Positions 26,892 to 35,217 of a DNA stretch of 64,000 bases are shown piece by piece (the stretch's first letter is position 1; each line of letters opens with the position of its first letter). The position numbers were made by a program, and so were the translations under genes. The stretch spans positions 1 through 64,000 of the forward strand of contig AP024676.1 in NCBI GenBank assembly GCA_025998955.1. The letters run 5' to 3'. The notes beneath the pieces were generated by a model. That model was not told the DNA's origin. It saw nothing but the letters and a program-made list of their open reading frames with translations, and made no database searches. The DNA is from Candidatus Roseilinea sp. GTDB lineage: Bacteria > Chloroflexota > Anaerolineae > J036 > Brachytrichaceae.

Positions 26892-27833
26892 TCACCCATT
26901 CGCTCCGCCAGACGACGCTCCGACCCGGTCGTCGCGCTCCAACGTTTGGTCGCGCCACGACACTGCATCTTCCAACGGCTCGAGGTGCGTGAAGACCGTG
27001 GCGTTGGGCAGTGCGCTGCGGATGTCGGCCTCGATGCGCTCCAGCAAGTGATGGCCGCGCTGCACGCTCCACCGGCCCGGCACCAGGATGTGCACCGAGA
27101 CGAAGCTGCGCGCGGCAGCCTGGCGCGTGCGCAGCGCGTGGTACTGGATGCCATCGCTGCCGGCGTAGCGGTCGAGCACGCCGCGCACCTTCGCCACGTC
27201 GGCCTCGGGCAGGCTGACGTCCAGTAGGCCGTTCGCCGACCGCCTGAGCAACGGGATACCCATGCGGGCGATGTTGGCAGCGACGATCAGCGCGATGATC
27301 GGGTCGAGCCAGAGCCAGCCGGTCGGCACGACCAGCGCCACGCCACCTATCACGGCAACGGATGTGAGCACGTCGGTGAACAGATGCTTGGCGTTGGCTT
27401 CCAGGGTGATCGAGTGGTATCGGCGGCCGGCGTCGCGCAGCACGAGCGCCGCGCCGAGGTTGATCGTTGAGGCAACTGCCGAGATGGCCAAGCCTAACCC
27501 AGGTTGCTCGATGGGTTGTGGGTGGAGCAGCCGGTTGATCGCTGCTACGCCGATGCTGATCGCTGCGACGGTGATCAGCGCACCCTCGACGCCGCTGGAG
27601 AAGTATTCGGCCTTGGTGTGGCCATAGGCGTGTTCCTCGTCGGGCGGGCGCGCGGCCAGGCTCAGCATCGCCAGCGCCATCAGCGCGCCGGCCAGGTTGA
27701 CCAGTGACTCCAGTGCGTCGGAGAGCAGACCGACCGAGCCGGTGAGCAAGTAGGCCAAAAACTTCAGGCCGATGGTGAAGACGGCTGCAGCGATGGAAAG
27801 CCATGCGAAGCGCGTGAGCGATGGGCGCTGCAT
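26892..27833 (-). CDS. Cation diffusion facilitator family transporter
   Basis: 313 aa metal/proton antiporter of the CDF family, six helices (residues about 10-205) and a cytoplasmic C-terminal domain ([20 protein letters not shown] onward). TM5 carries the usual H-x3-D (HLFTDVLTS). In TM2 the site that is D-x3-D in FieF reads E-x3-N ([11 protein letters not shown]), so the metal cannot be assigned to Zn/Fe by residue. The histidine-rich loop of Zn-specific members is absent. Confidence 0.9.
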   Translation of the reverse strand: MQRPSLTRFAWLSIAAAVFTIGLKFLAYLLTGSVGLLSDALESLVNLAGALMALAMLSLAARPPDEEHAYGHTKAEYFSSGVEGALITVAAISIGVAAINRLLHPQPIEQPGLGLAISAVASTINLGAALVLRDAGRRYHSITLEANAKHLFTDVLTSVAVIGGVALVVPTGWLWLDPIIALIVAANIARMGIPLLRRSANGLLDVSLPEADVAKVRGVLDRYAGSDGIQYHALRTRQAAARSFVSVHILVPGRWSVQRGHHLLERIEADIRSALPNATVFTHLEPLEDAVSWRDQTLERDDRVGASSGGANG

Positions 27834-27852
27834 GCGGCGATTATCGCCTATA

Positions 27853-27867
27853 ACTCACGTTACGCAG
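27853..27867 (+). repeat. Solo terminal repeat matching the IS at 35218-36350
   Basis: ACTCACGTTACGCAG, identical to the 15-base end of the IS. No transposase or second end lies nearby, so it may be the scar of a lost copy or a binding site for the transposase. Confidence 0.6.
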
Positions 27868-28008
27868 CGATTGGAAATCGCACGCGACGCGCAGCACAGT
27901 CGCCCTTCGGCGACTGATGATCCGGTTCCCCAAGGCCGACTTTGTTCTCGGTTGCCCGCGACTTTGAGTCGTTGGGCAGGGTTACGCGTGCCTATACAAT
28001 CACGACCC

Positions 28009-28356
28009 ATGCCAACGGACACACTCTTCGCCAAGATCGCGCGCCGGGAGGTCCCTGCGCGGATCGTGTATCAGGACGAAGCGGTGACGGCCTTTCACGA
28101 CATCAACCCCGTCGCCCCGACGCACATCCTGATCATCCCCAACAAGATCATCCCGACGATGAACGATGCGACGGACGATGACACGGCGCTGCTCGGCCGG
28201 TTGATGCTGACGGCGCAGAAGTTGGCCAAGCAGATCGGCATTGCCGAAGGGGGCTACCGGCTGGTGGTGAACTGTAATCCAGACGGCGGGCAATCGGTGT
28301 ATCACCTGCACATCCATCTGCTCGGCGGGCGCAAGATGACCTGGCCACCGGGTTGA
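28009..28356 (+). CDS. HIT-family nucleotide-binding protein
   Basis: 115 aa from ATG 28009 ([17 protein letters not shown]). The His triad [11 protein letters not shown] near the C-terminus is complete, and SIFxKI-like and [12 protein letters not shown] stretches match the Hint/HinT branch. These small cytoplasmic enzymes hydrolyse aminoacyl-adenylates and purine phosphoramidates. An upstream in-frame extension to 27772 overlaps the CDF gene start on the other strand and was not used. Confidence 0.93.
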   Translation: MPTDTLFAKIARREVPARIVYQDEAVTAFHDINPVAPTHILIIPNKIIPTMNDATDDDTALLGRLMLTAQKLAKQIGIAEGGYRLVVNCNPDGGQSVYHLHIHLLGGRKMTWPPG

Positions 28357-28380
28357 TGGCCGATTCGCTACAAGCAAGGT

Positions 28381-29307
28381 ATGAAATTCCTCATCACAGG
28401 CGGCGCCGGCTTCCTCGGCGTCGCGCTGGCCAACGCGCTGGCGCGCCAAGGGCACGTGGTGCGCGTGATTGACGACATCAGCACGGGCGATCCGGCGCGC
28501 CTTGACCCAGCCGTGCACTTCACGCGCGGCGACGTCAATGACATCCCCAAACTCTGGTCGCTCCTGCACGGGGTGGACTGCGCCTACCACCTCGCTGCGC
28601 GCGTGTCGGTCTCCGAGTCGGTGTTGTATCCGCGCGAATACAACGCGACGAACGTGGGCGGCACGGTGGCCCTGATCCAGGCGGTGCGCGATGCCGGCGT
28701 GCGCCGGCTGGTGTTCACCTCGTCCGGCGCGATCTACGGCGAGCAGCCCGACGAGCGCGTGCGCGAGGATGCCATTCCCAACCCCGGCTCGCCCTACGCC
28801 GTGAGCAAGCTGGCCGCCGAATACTACGTGAACACGATCGGTGCGCTGTGGGGCATAGACACGGTGATCTTGCGTGTATTCAATGCCTATGGCCCCGGCC
28901 AGCCGCTGCGCGCCTCGCATCCGCCGGTCGTGCCGGCGGTGATCCGCCAAGCGCTCAGCGGCGGCTCGATCATCGTCCACGGCGACGGCCGGCAACAACG
29001 CGACTTCGTGTATGTGGACGATGTGGTGAGCGCACTGATCGCTGCAGCGACCGCGCCGAACGTCAATCGGCTGATCATCAACGTCGGCAGCGGTGTGCCC
29101 ACCAGCATCAACGAGTTAGTGGCGACGGTCGGGCGGGTGATCGGTAAAGAGTTGACCCCGCTGCGCGTGACGGCGGAGAGCGGCGGCGTGTCGCGGTTGT
29201 GCGCCGACCTGCAGCGCGCCCGCGAGCGCCTGGGCTATGTGCCAAAGGTCTCGCTCGAAGAAGGCATCCGCCGGACGGTCGAGGCATTCAAGGCGAACGG
29301 CGTTTGA
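28381..29307 (+). CDS. NAD-dependent epimerase/dehydratase (UDP-glucose 4-epimerase-like)
   Basis: Extended SDR, 308 aa. N-terminal FLITGGAGFLGVALANALAR is the NAD-binding Gly motif; FTSSGAIYGE and the active-site SPYAVSKLAAEYYV (Tyr-x3-Lys) are intact, as is DFVYVDDVVSALIAA. It probably acts on a nucleotide sugar, epimerase or dehydratase not distinguishable by eye. It follows the HIT gene by 24 bases. Confidence 0.88.
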   Translation: MKFLITGGAGFLGVALANALARQGHVVRVIDDISTGDPARLDPAVHFTRGDVNDIPKLWSLLHGVDCAYHLAARVSVSESVLYPREYNATNVGGTVALIQAVRDAGVRRLVFTSSGAIYGEQPDERVREDAIPNPGSPYAVSKLAAEYYVNTIGALWGIDTVILRVFNAYGPGQPLRASHPPVVPAVIRQALSGGSIIVHGDGRQQRDFVYVDDVVSALIAAATAPNVNRLIINVGSGVPTSINELVATVGRVIGKELTPLRVTAESGGVSRLCADLQRARERLGYVPKVSLEEGIRRTVEAFKANGV

Positions 29308-29398
29308 CGGTAGGTGCGCCCTTCCGGGGCGTGGAACGTGGGCATGAAGCCCGCGGCTACTCATCGGCCTCTCATCTCTGAGGCCTAATCTGCATGCA

Positions 29399-30322
29399 GT
29401 GATCGAAATCCAAACGCTGAGCAAATCCTACGGTGGGCGAACGGCGCTCGACAGCGTGAGTTTGTCTGTGCCGCAGGGCGCCATCTTCGGCTTGATCGGG
29501 CCGCGCGGTGCGGGCAAGACGACGCTGCTGAGGATTCTGGCGACGCTGGTTGCGCCCACGGCCGGTGATGCGTTCGTCGCCGGCGCGTCGGTGGTGAGCG
29601 AACCGCTGCGCGTGCGCCGGCAGGTGGGCTACCTGCCCGAGGACTTTGGCGTTTATCCCGACCAGACGTGCGCGGAATACATCGAGTTCTTCGCAGCATG
29701 CTACGGCGTGCTGCCCAAGGAGCGTGCGGCGTTGGCGACAGACTTGCTGCAGTTGGTGGACCTGTATCACCGCAAGGACACGCCGGCCGACCGGCTAACG
29801 CCTTCGATGCGCCATCGCTTGGGCATCGCGCGCGTCCTGGCGCACGACCCGCGCGTGTTGTTGCTGGATGAATTGACGACGGGGCTTGACCCGCGCGCTC
29901 GGGTGGAAGCGCGCGAGCTGTTGAAGGAGTTGAGCAGCATGGGCAAGACGATCCTCCTTACCGCGTCGAACTTGGCCGAAGTCCAGGATCTCTGCACCCA
30001 TGCGGCGATCCTACACGAAGGCCAGGTCGTGCAGGCCGGCTCGCTCGACGACGTCTTGGCGACTACGCCGCCCTATCGCATCATCGCCGTGAAGTTCCTC
30101 GGCGACGCACGGCTGGCTATGAACTTGATCAAGGCGGCCAACGGCGTGGTGGATGTGCAGCAGCTCAACGGACCTGCTTCACCCACGGATACGTTGGCCG
30201 GCATCGCGCTGCTGAAGGAGCTTCGCGTCACGTTCGATGGGGCCTACGCCGACGCCAGCATGCTGCTGCGCTCGCTCATGCACAGCGGCGTGCAGGTCGT
30301 CTCGTTCGCGGAGGAAAGCTAA
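29399..30322 (+). CDS. ABC transporter ATP-binding protein (ABC-2 exporter)
   Basis: 307 aa from GTG 29399; the nearby ATG at 29394 runs into a stop at once. Walker A reads GPRGAGKTT. The Walker B region is RVLLLDELTTGLD. The signature region is TPSMRHRLGIARVLA, a degenerate form in place of LSGGQ. It is followed by a DUF4162-like C-terminal domain. One-base overlap with the permease gene shows coupling. Cargo unknown; such pairs export lipids, polysaccharide or drugs, or belong to gliding/secretion systems. Confidence 0.88.
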   Translation: MIEIQTLSKSYGGRTALDSVSLSVPQGAIFGLIGPRGAGKTTLLRILATLVAPTAGDAFVAGASVVSEPLRVRRQVGYLPEDFGVYPDQTCAEYIEFFAACYGVLPKERAALATDLLQLVDLYHRKDTPADRLTPSMRHRLGIARVLAHDPRVLLLDELTTGLDPRARVEARELLKELSSMGKTILLTASNLAEVQDLCTHAAILHEGQVVQAGSLDDVLATTPPYRIIAVKFLGDARLAMNLIKAANGVVDVQQLNGPASPTDTLAGIALLKELRVTFDGAYADASMLLRSLMHSGVQVVSFAEES

Positions 30323-31248
30323 TGCGCGTGCCCGGCCTCAAGCTGCCCGCCTTCTCGTCACCCTTCCGGCTCAGCCCGATCTTTGTCAAAGAGATGGCCG
30401 GGCGCATGCGCAGCGCGCGGGCCTATATGGTGCTGACGGTCTATCTGGCCATCGTCAGCGGCCTGTCGGTGCTGCTCTACATGGTGAGCTTCCTAGGCAA
30501 CCCGCGCATGGTGGGCGGCAGCGGCGCGGTCGGGACGGTCGTGTTCTACTTTCTGGTCGGCATGCAGGTGTTGCTGGCCAGCTTCGTCGCGCCGGCCTTC
30601 ACCGCCGGCGCCATCAGCCTGGAGCGTGAGAACAAGACCTTCGACGTGTTGCGCGTGACGCTGCTCACGCCGGCGCAGATCGTGTGGGCCAAGCTGATCT
30701 CGGCGCTAGGCTTCACATTGCTGTTGCTCTTCGCCACGCTGCCGCTATTCAGCTTGGCGTTTCTGCTCGGCGGCGTCGAGCCGCGCGAGTTGATCATTGC
30801 GTTGTGCGTGGTGTTCGCTTCGGCGCTGATGTATGCGCTGCTCGCGCTCTACATTTCGGCGCGGTCCAGGACCACGGTCGGCGCGACGCTGAGCACCTAC
30901 GCCATCGTGCTCGGCATCGTCATCGGCATCCCACTGGCGGCGTTGATCGGCTCCTCCACCGTGAGCCTGGCGCTCTCTCCCACCGGCGGTGGCTCCATCC
31001 TTGCCGACCTGTTCGACACCGTGCTCACGCTGGCCATCAGCCTCAGCCCCATCAGCGCCATCGCCGCCAGCCAGCGCTTCTTCAGCGCTACGGGCGAGCT
31101 GTGGACGTTCACGCCGAATTTCACCGGCAGTGGGCTCTCGCTCACGTTGCCGTCGCCGTTTCTGATCCTGACCGGCGTGTATCTGATCGTGAGCGTGATC
31201 CTCTATGTGCTGACCGTTCGGCGCGTGGCGCGCATCGAACAACAATGA
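30322..31248 (+). CDS. ABC-2 type transporter permease
   Basis: 308 aa with six hydrophobic helices (AYMVLTVYLAIVSGLSVLLY; FYFLVGMQVLLASFVAPAFT and four more). The helix pair after residue 85 is followed by GAISLERENKTFDVLRVTLL, the conserved ABC-2 amphipathic loop that contacts the ATPase. The start overlaps the ATPase stop (TAATG). It converges with the SirB1-like gene. Confidence 0.87.
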   Translation: MRVPGLKLPAFSSPFRLSPIFVKEMAGRMRSARAYMVLTVYLAIVSGLSVLLYMVSFLGNPRMVGGSGAVGTVVFYFLVGMQVLLASFVAPAFTAGAISLERENKTFDVLRVTLLTPAQIVWAKLISALGFTLLLLFATLPLFSLAFLLGGVEPRELIIALCVVFASALMYALLALYISARSRTTVGATLSTYAIVLGIVIGIPLAALIGSSTVSLALSPTGGGSILADLFDTVLTLAISLSPISAIAASQRFFSATGELWTFTPNFTGSGLSLTLPSPFLILTGVYLIVSVILYVLTVRRVARIEQQ

Positions 31249-31258
31249 GCGCCGGCGC

Positions 31259-32098
31259 TCAGTTCCAGCGCGATGCTTCGGTCGAGAGCGCGCTAACGTA
31301 GCGTTTGACTGCGTCGGCATCCTGGGCGTCGGGCCGGCCTTGCAGATAGGCTTCGAGCAGGGCGACGGCTTGCTTGCGCTTGCCCAATGAGCCATATAGC
31401 AGCCCCAGGTTACGCACTTCGGACAGGTCGTCCGGGTTGAGGATGAGCAAGCGCTCGACCACCTTCGCCGCCCGCTGGAAATCGTTGGCCGAGGCGTAGA
31501 AGTTCTTCAGGTTGTTCAGCATGCGCATGAGGATGTAGCGCGCACCGACCGGGTTGAGGAATGCGGCGTTGAACGGCAGCTTGCCGTCGGTGATAGAGCG
31601 CACGCGCTCGCGGCAGTCTTCCTCAGAGAGCACGGCGCCGCCGTGGAACGGGTCGAGGTAGATCACCTGGCCGGTATCCAGCACCACACGGACGATGAAG
31701 TGACCGGGCAGTCCGACGCCATCGGCGCGGATTCCGGTGCGCTGCGCGACTTCGAGAAACAGCACCGACAGCGAGATGGGGATGCCCAGCCGGCGCTCCA
31801 GCACTTCGTTCAGGAAGCTGTTGCGCGGATCGGTGTAGTTCCGCGCGTTGCCGGTGAACCCCAGCGTGTCGAAGAGGAACTGCGCCAGCATGAGCGCCGG
31901 CAATTCGGCAGACTGGATCACCCGGCCGGCCGATTCCGCCAGCCGGTCGAGCCTATCGAGGTAACCAGAGACATCCAGGTCGGGATACTCGAACTGACCC
32001 ATGATGAGCGCAGCACGCGCCAAGTTGATCCGTGCATCTGGTTGGTTGACCTCTCGGGCAAACCCTTCCAGTGCAGCGTCTAGAGGGAAGGTTGCCAT
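31259..32098 (-). CDS. SirB1-like protein: transglutaminase-like and TPR domains
   Basis: 279 aa from ATG 32098 (MATFPLDAALEGFAREVNQP); a second ATG at 32113 is 15 bases upstream. N-terminal SirB1 region with RNSFLNEVLERRLGIPISLS and HFIVRV/DPFHGG (transglutaminase-like His/Asp segment), then TPR-like helices (FYASANDFQRAAKVVERLLI; LGLLYGSLGKRKQAVALLEA). Biochemical role of the family is unknown. Divergent from thyX with a 23-base gap. Confidence 0.88.
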   Translation of the reverse strand: MATFPLDAALEGFAREVNQPDARINLARAALIMGQFEYPDLDVSGYLDRLDRLAESAGRVIQSAELPALMLAQFLFDTLGFTGNARNYTDPRNSFLNEVLERRLGIPISLSVLFLEVAQRTGIRADGVGLPGHFIVRVVLDTGQVIYLDPFHGGAVLSEEDCRERVRSITDGKLPFNAAFLNPVGARYILMRMLNNLKNFYASANDFQRAAKVVERLLILNPDDLSEVRNLGLLYGSLGKRKQAVALLEAYLQGRPDAQDADAVKRYVSALSTEASRWN

Positions 32099-32121
32099 AC
32101 AAAATGTTACCATTGTGTGTC

Positions 32122-32898
32122 ATGACCGCAAGCGATGAATCATCCTCGAATCGCGAGCATGCGCCGGTCGCCGAAGTCGTCTTTCGTCCACCCGACCGCG
32201 CCGCATTGCTCGGCAAGCGTGTGGCGGTGCTCGACAAGGGCTGGGTGGAACTGCAAGACCTGATGGGCGACGACCTGGCCATCGTCAACGCTGCGCGCGT
32301 GTCTTTCCTAGGCGAGAGCAAAGGCAGCGAGAAAGACAAGAAGCTGCTGTTCTATCTGATGCAGCACCGGCACACCAGCCCGTTCGAGCAGGTGGAGTTT
32401 AAGTTCCGCGTGCGCGCGCCGGTGGTGACGTGGTGGCAGTGGGTGCGGCATCGCACTTGGCAGTTCAACGCACAGTCCGGCCGCTACGTGGCCTTCGACG
32501 AGGACGACTTCTATGTGCCGGACGTGTGGCGCAAGCAGTCGCCGTCGAACAAGCAGGCCAGCCTAGGCGAACTGACGTCCGAAGAAGGCGCACCGCTCAC
32601 CGCGGCGTTGCTCGAGCACTACGAGCGCGGCTACCGGCTCTACCAACAGGCGCTGAATGCGGGCGTGGCGCGCGAACAGGCGCGCATCTTCCTCCCCGGC
32701 TTCGCGGTGTATTACACCTGGGTGGCCAAGGTGGACGCGCACAACCTCATGCACTTCCTCAGCCTGCGCATGGCCGAGGATGCGCAGTTCGAGATTCGCG
32801 TTTACGCCCAAACGATCTACGAGCACTTCTTCAAGCCGGCGCTGCCCTGGACGGCGGAGGCGTTCGAGCAGTTCATCCTCGCGAAGCTGGGCGGGTAG
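32122..32898 (+). CDS. thyX: Flavin-dependent thymidylate synthase ThyX
   Basis: Makes dTMP from dUMP with FAD, NADPH and methylene-tetrahydrofolate. 258 aa from ATG 32122. The ThyX motif RHRTWQFNAQSGRY lies at 109-122 (R109, H110, R111 and S119). A typical QHRHTSPFEQ lies at 81-90. C-terminal MHFLSLRMAEDAQFEIRVYA also matches. The N-terminus is about 35 residues longer than minimal forms. No thyA is in the window. Confidence 0.95.
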   Translation: MTASDESSSNREHAPVAEVVFRPPDRAALLGKRVAVLDKGWVELQDLMGDDLAIVNAARVSFLGESKGSEKDKKLLFYLMQHRHTSPFEQVEFKFRVRAPVVTWWQWVRHRTWQFNAQSGRYVAFDEDDFYVPDVWRKQSPSNKQASLGELTSEEGAPLTAALLEHYERGYRLYQQALNAGVAREQARIFLPGFAVYYTWVAKVDAHNLMHFLSLRMAEDAQFEIRVYAQTIYEHFFKPALPWTAEAFEQFILAKLGG

Positions 32899-33045
32899 AC
32901 GTCCGCTTGCGTCTTGCGCCTTGCGTCATTGGTTGTACGTCTACATGAACGCAGGACGTAAGACGCAAGACGGAGGATGCGAGGCGTAAAACGCAATACA
33001 CGACACACGACACACGACACACACTTCACTATTCACCACTGCCCC
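32899..33045 (+). repeat. Word-repeat spacer between thyX and MFS gene
   Basis: First half: CTTGCGTCTTGCGCCTTGCG, matched later by the reverse-complement words GTAAGACGCAAGACGG (arms CTTGCGTCTT/AAGACGCAAG). Second half: ACACGAC words repeated four times (to about 33024). Confidence 0.75.
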
Positions 33046-34239
33046 GTGTCTCTCTCCTACAAAGACGCCCTCCGCAATGAGCGCCTGAATGCGATCGAGG
33101 TCGTGCTCGCGACGCCGTTCATCGTTCTCGTGACCCAGTATGTTCCGGTGCTGGTGACGCGGCTGGGCGCCTCCCCTTTGCTGCTGGGCATCCTCACCTC
33201 CGGCGCCGCGCTGATGCTTACGCTGGCGTCTGCGCTAGGGCCGGCCTGGCTACGGCGCGTGCCGGACTGGCCGCGCAACATTAGCATCCCGCTCCTGTTG
33301 TGGCGCAGCGTGTTGGTTTGGGTGCCGTTGCTGCTCTTTTTGCCGGCGCTACAGGCCGAGGCGATCGTCATGGCAGTCGTCGCGCTGAACTTCGTCGCCG
33401 GGTTCAGCAACTACACGTTCACCACGTTTCTCTCGCGTATGACGCTGCCCGACCGGCTGGCGCGTTTGGTCAGCAGCCGCTGGACGATGCTCGGCATCGG
33501 CATGGCCGGCTTCACGGTCGTCTTGGCAGCGATCCTGGATGCGCTTCCTCGTCCGACAAACTACGTGATTGCCTGTGCGCTCTCGCTCGCCGTCGGCATG
33601 GTCGGCTTCTTCGTTCTTCGACAAGTTCGCCCCTTGCCGCTGGATCCGCAAGTGACCACGCGCCCGCGGGCGCGCCTGCGCGACTTCCTGGCCCACCCGC
33701 CGGCGCGGGACTATCTGCTCATTACCCTGTTGGCACATACGGCGGTCAACGCGCCGGGACCCCTGATCACGTTGCAGATGGTGCGCGTGCTGAGAGCGAC
33801 CGATGTAGATTTCGGCTGGTATCTGGCCATCTTCTGGGTCAGCTTGGCCGTGGTTGGCTTGTTTACGCCGCAATTGACCGAGCGGTTCGGCAACGTGCGC
33901 GTGTTCGCCGCGGCCTGCGCCGGCATGGGGTTGCAACTGGTCATCCTAGCGTTCGCGCCGGCGCTGCCGGTAACGTGGATTGCCGGCTTCATCGGCGGCG
34001 CGACGTCGGTGATGTTGCAGGTGACGGCCTATGGATTAATGGTGCAATGTGCGCCCGCGGAGAAGTTCGAGGGCTATGTGGGCGCCTACACGGCGGCGGT
34101 GAACTTCGCAGTTTTCGCCGGGCCGCTGGCGATGTCGGCGATGACCGACGCCGGCCTGCCCATCGCCGCCGGCTTGCTGATCGCCGCTGCGGCGCGCATC
34201 GCGGCGGGTGCGCTGTCGCTGCGGCTGGTCACCGAGTAG
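33046..34239 (+). CDS. Major facilitator superfamily transporter
   Basis: 397 aa from GTG 33046 (VSLSYKDALRNERLNAIEVV); the frame is open to an ATG at 32977, but those 23 residues are translated word repeats (RNTRHTTHDTHFTIHH), so the GTG is preferred. About 11-12 helices; the loop between helices 2 and 3 is GPAWLRRVPDWPRNI. Not close to a family with known substrate. Confidence 0.8.
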   Translation: MSLSYKDALRNERLNAIEVVLATPFIVLVTQYVPVLVTRLGASPLLLGILTSGAALMLTLASALGPAWLRRVPDWPRNISIPLLLWRSVLVWVPLLLFLPALQAEAIVMAVVALNFVAGFSNYTFTTFLSRMTLPDRLARLVSSRWTMLGIGMAGFTVVLAAILDALPRPTNYVIACALSLAVGMVGFFVLRQVRPLPLDPQVTTRPRARLRDFLAHPPARDYLLITLLAHTAVNAPGPLITLQMVRVLRATDVDFGWYLAIFWVSLAVVGLFTPQLTERFGNVRVFAAACAGMGLQLVILAFAPALPVTWIAGFIGGATSVMLQVTAYGLMVQCAPAEKFEGYVGAYTAAVNFAVFAGPLAMSAMTDAGLPIAAGLLIAAAARIAAGALSLRLVTE

Positions 34240-34242
34240 GGT

Positions 34243-34362
34243 GGGGTGGGGGTCAGAGTCCAGAGCCCAGAATCCAGAACTCAGAACTCAGAACCCAGAA
34301 CTCAGAACCCAGAACCCAGAACTCACAGCTCATAGCTCACAGCTCACAGCTCACAGCTCAGT
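34243..34362 (+). repeat. Word repeat: CAGAACC and AGCTCAC families
   Basis: About ten units near CCAGAACTCAGAACC followed by about six near AGCTCACAGCTCATA, directly after the MFS gene and reaching the end of the DUF59 gene on the other strand. Low complexity with period 7-9. Confidence 0.85.
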
Positions 34363-34732
34363 AATACAAGCCCCAATTCGCCGCGGCTTGGTCTTCCATC
34401 ATAGAGGGTTCCCACATCTCCAGACCCATGGTGACTTTGGCGACGCGTTCGGCAGCTTCCTGCGTCTTCTGTCGCACCTGCTCCACCAGCGCCGGGCCGT
34501 AAGGGCAGAATGGCGTGGTCAGGATCATCGTGACATTCACACTATCGGGCGAGAACTCCAGCTTGCGGATCAAGCCCAACTCGATCACGCTCATGCCCAG
34601 CTCTGGGTCGTACACCTCGCGTAGTGCCTGGCGCACCTTCTCCTCCAGGGCGCCGTATTCGTTCAGATTGACCTTCGGTTCTGCATCCACCGGCGCTTTG
34701 TTCTCTGCGCCTGCCTTTGCTTTCTCGCTCAT
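34358..34732 (-). CDS. MIP18-family (DUF59) protein, SufT-like
   Basis: 124 aa. ATG 34732 was chosen because AGGAGGTG lies 6-8 bases before it; GTG 34741 would overlap the SD. Family core: KVRQALREVYDPELGMSVIE then LGLIRKLEF, and TPFCPYGPALVEQVRQKTQE with the conserved Cys. MIP18/SufT proteins assist Fe-S cluster assembly or phenylacetate-type oxygenases. No suf genes are next to it. C-terminal DQAAANWGLYY reads like a family-typical end. Confidence 0.88.
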   Translation of the reverse strand: MSEKAKAGAENKAPVDAEPKVNLNEYGALEEKVRQALREVYDPELGMSVIELGLIRKLEFSPDSVNVTMILTTPFCPYGPALVEQVRQKTQEAAERVAKVTMGLEMWEPSMMEDQAAANWGLYY

Positions 34733-34741
34733 GTGCGTCAC

Positions 34742-35040
34742 CTCCTGCGGCGCAGACGGTTACCTTGTACCCACGCCGCTCAAATGCGATGCGAGATTAT
34801 AGCCTCCGCGCTGTCTCAAAGCGGAAGGGGTGCATTTCAAAATGGGGGAGCGCGGACTGGCCCGCAGCTGTATTCGCTCCAGTCGCGCTGGGATAAATCC
34901 CAGCGCTGAGCATACGGGCAAGCCGCGCATCCTGCCCCTTTCAGCCAGGCGTTTACGCCGGGCGGGTCTACCGTCTGCCCCCGTTGGCGAATCCACCCTC
35001 TCAAAAGCAGAGTCGCCGGGCTTTTGCTTTAATCCAGCCC
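34742..35040. other. 299-base spacer filled by a composite repeat element
   Basis: No gene found. Most of it is the 34828-34998 element. A promoter for the enolase-superfamily gene is expected near 35000-35030 but no good match was seen. Confidence 0.55.
34828..34998 (-). repeat. MITE-like composite element, contains dispersed repeat copy 2
   Basis: Bracketed by GGGTGCATTT (34828-34837) and the near-inverse AATCCACCC (34990-34998). Inside, 34883-34970 is the reverse complement of the element at 20096-20187, with both palindromes kept (GCGCTGGGAT-AA-ATCCCAGCGC, 34885-34906). The right end, 34968-34998, matches 37932-37962 inverted at 30 of 31 positions. Confidence 0.75.
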
Positions 35041-35212
35041 ATGAAGATCACCGGCGTTCGAACCCAATCTTACGAAATCGCGTTGACACGCCCGTTGAGC
35101 GATGCGAACGGCCCATACGGCAGCACGCATCTGGCGATGTCGGCGCTGTTCCTGGATACCGACGAGGGCCTGACCGGCATCTCGTTCGGCGGCGGTCGCC
35201 TCATCCATGACT

Positions 35213-35217
35213 TAGTG
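35213..35217 (+). repeat. Target site duplication, left copy (TAGTG)
   Basis: TAGTG directly before the IS, repeated at 36351-36355 directly after it. Confidence 0.85.

Noticed and set aside
34243-34362. Possible CRISPR array (regular short repeats)
   Set aside because: Units are 7-9 bases with variation and no unique spacers; no cas genes in the window.
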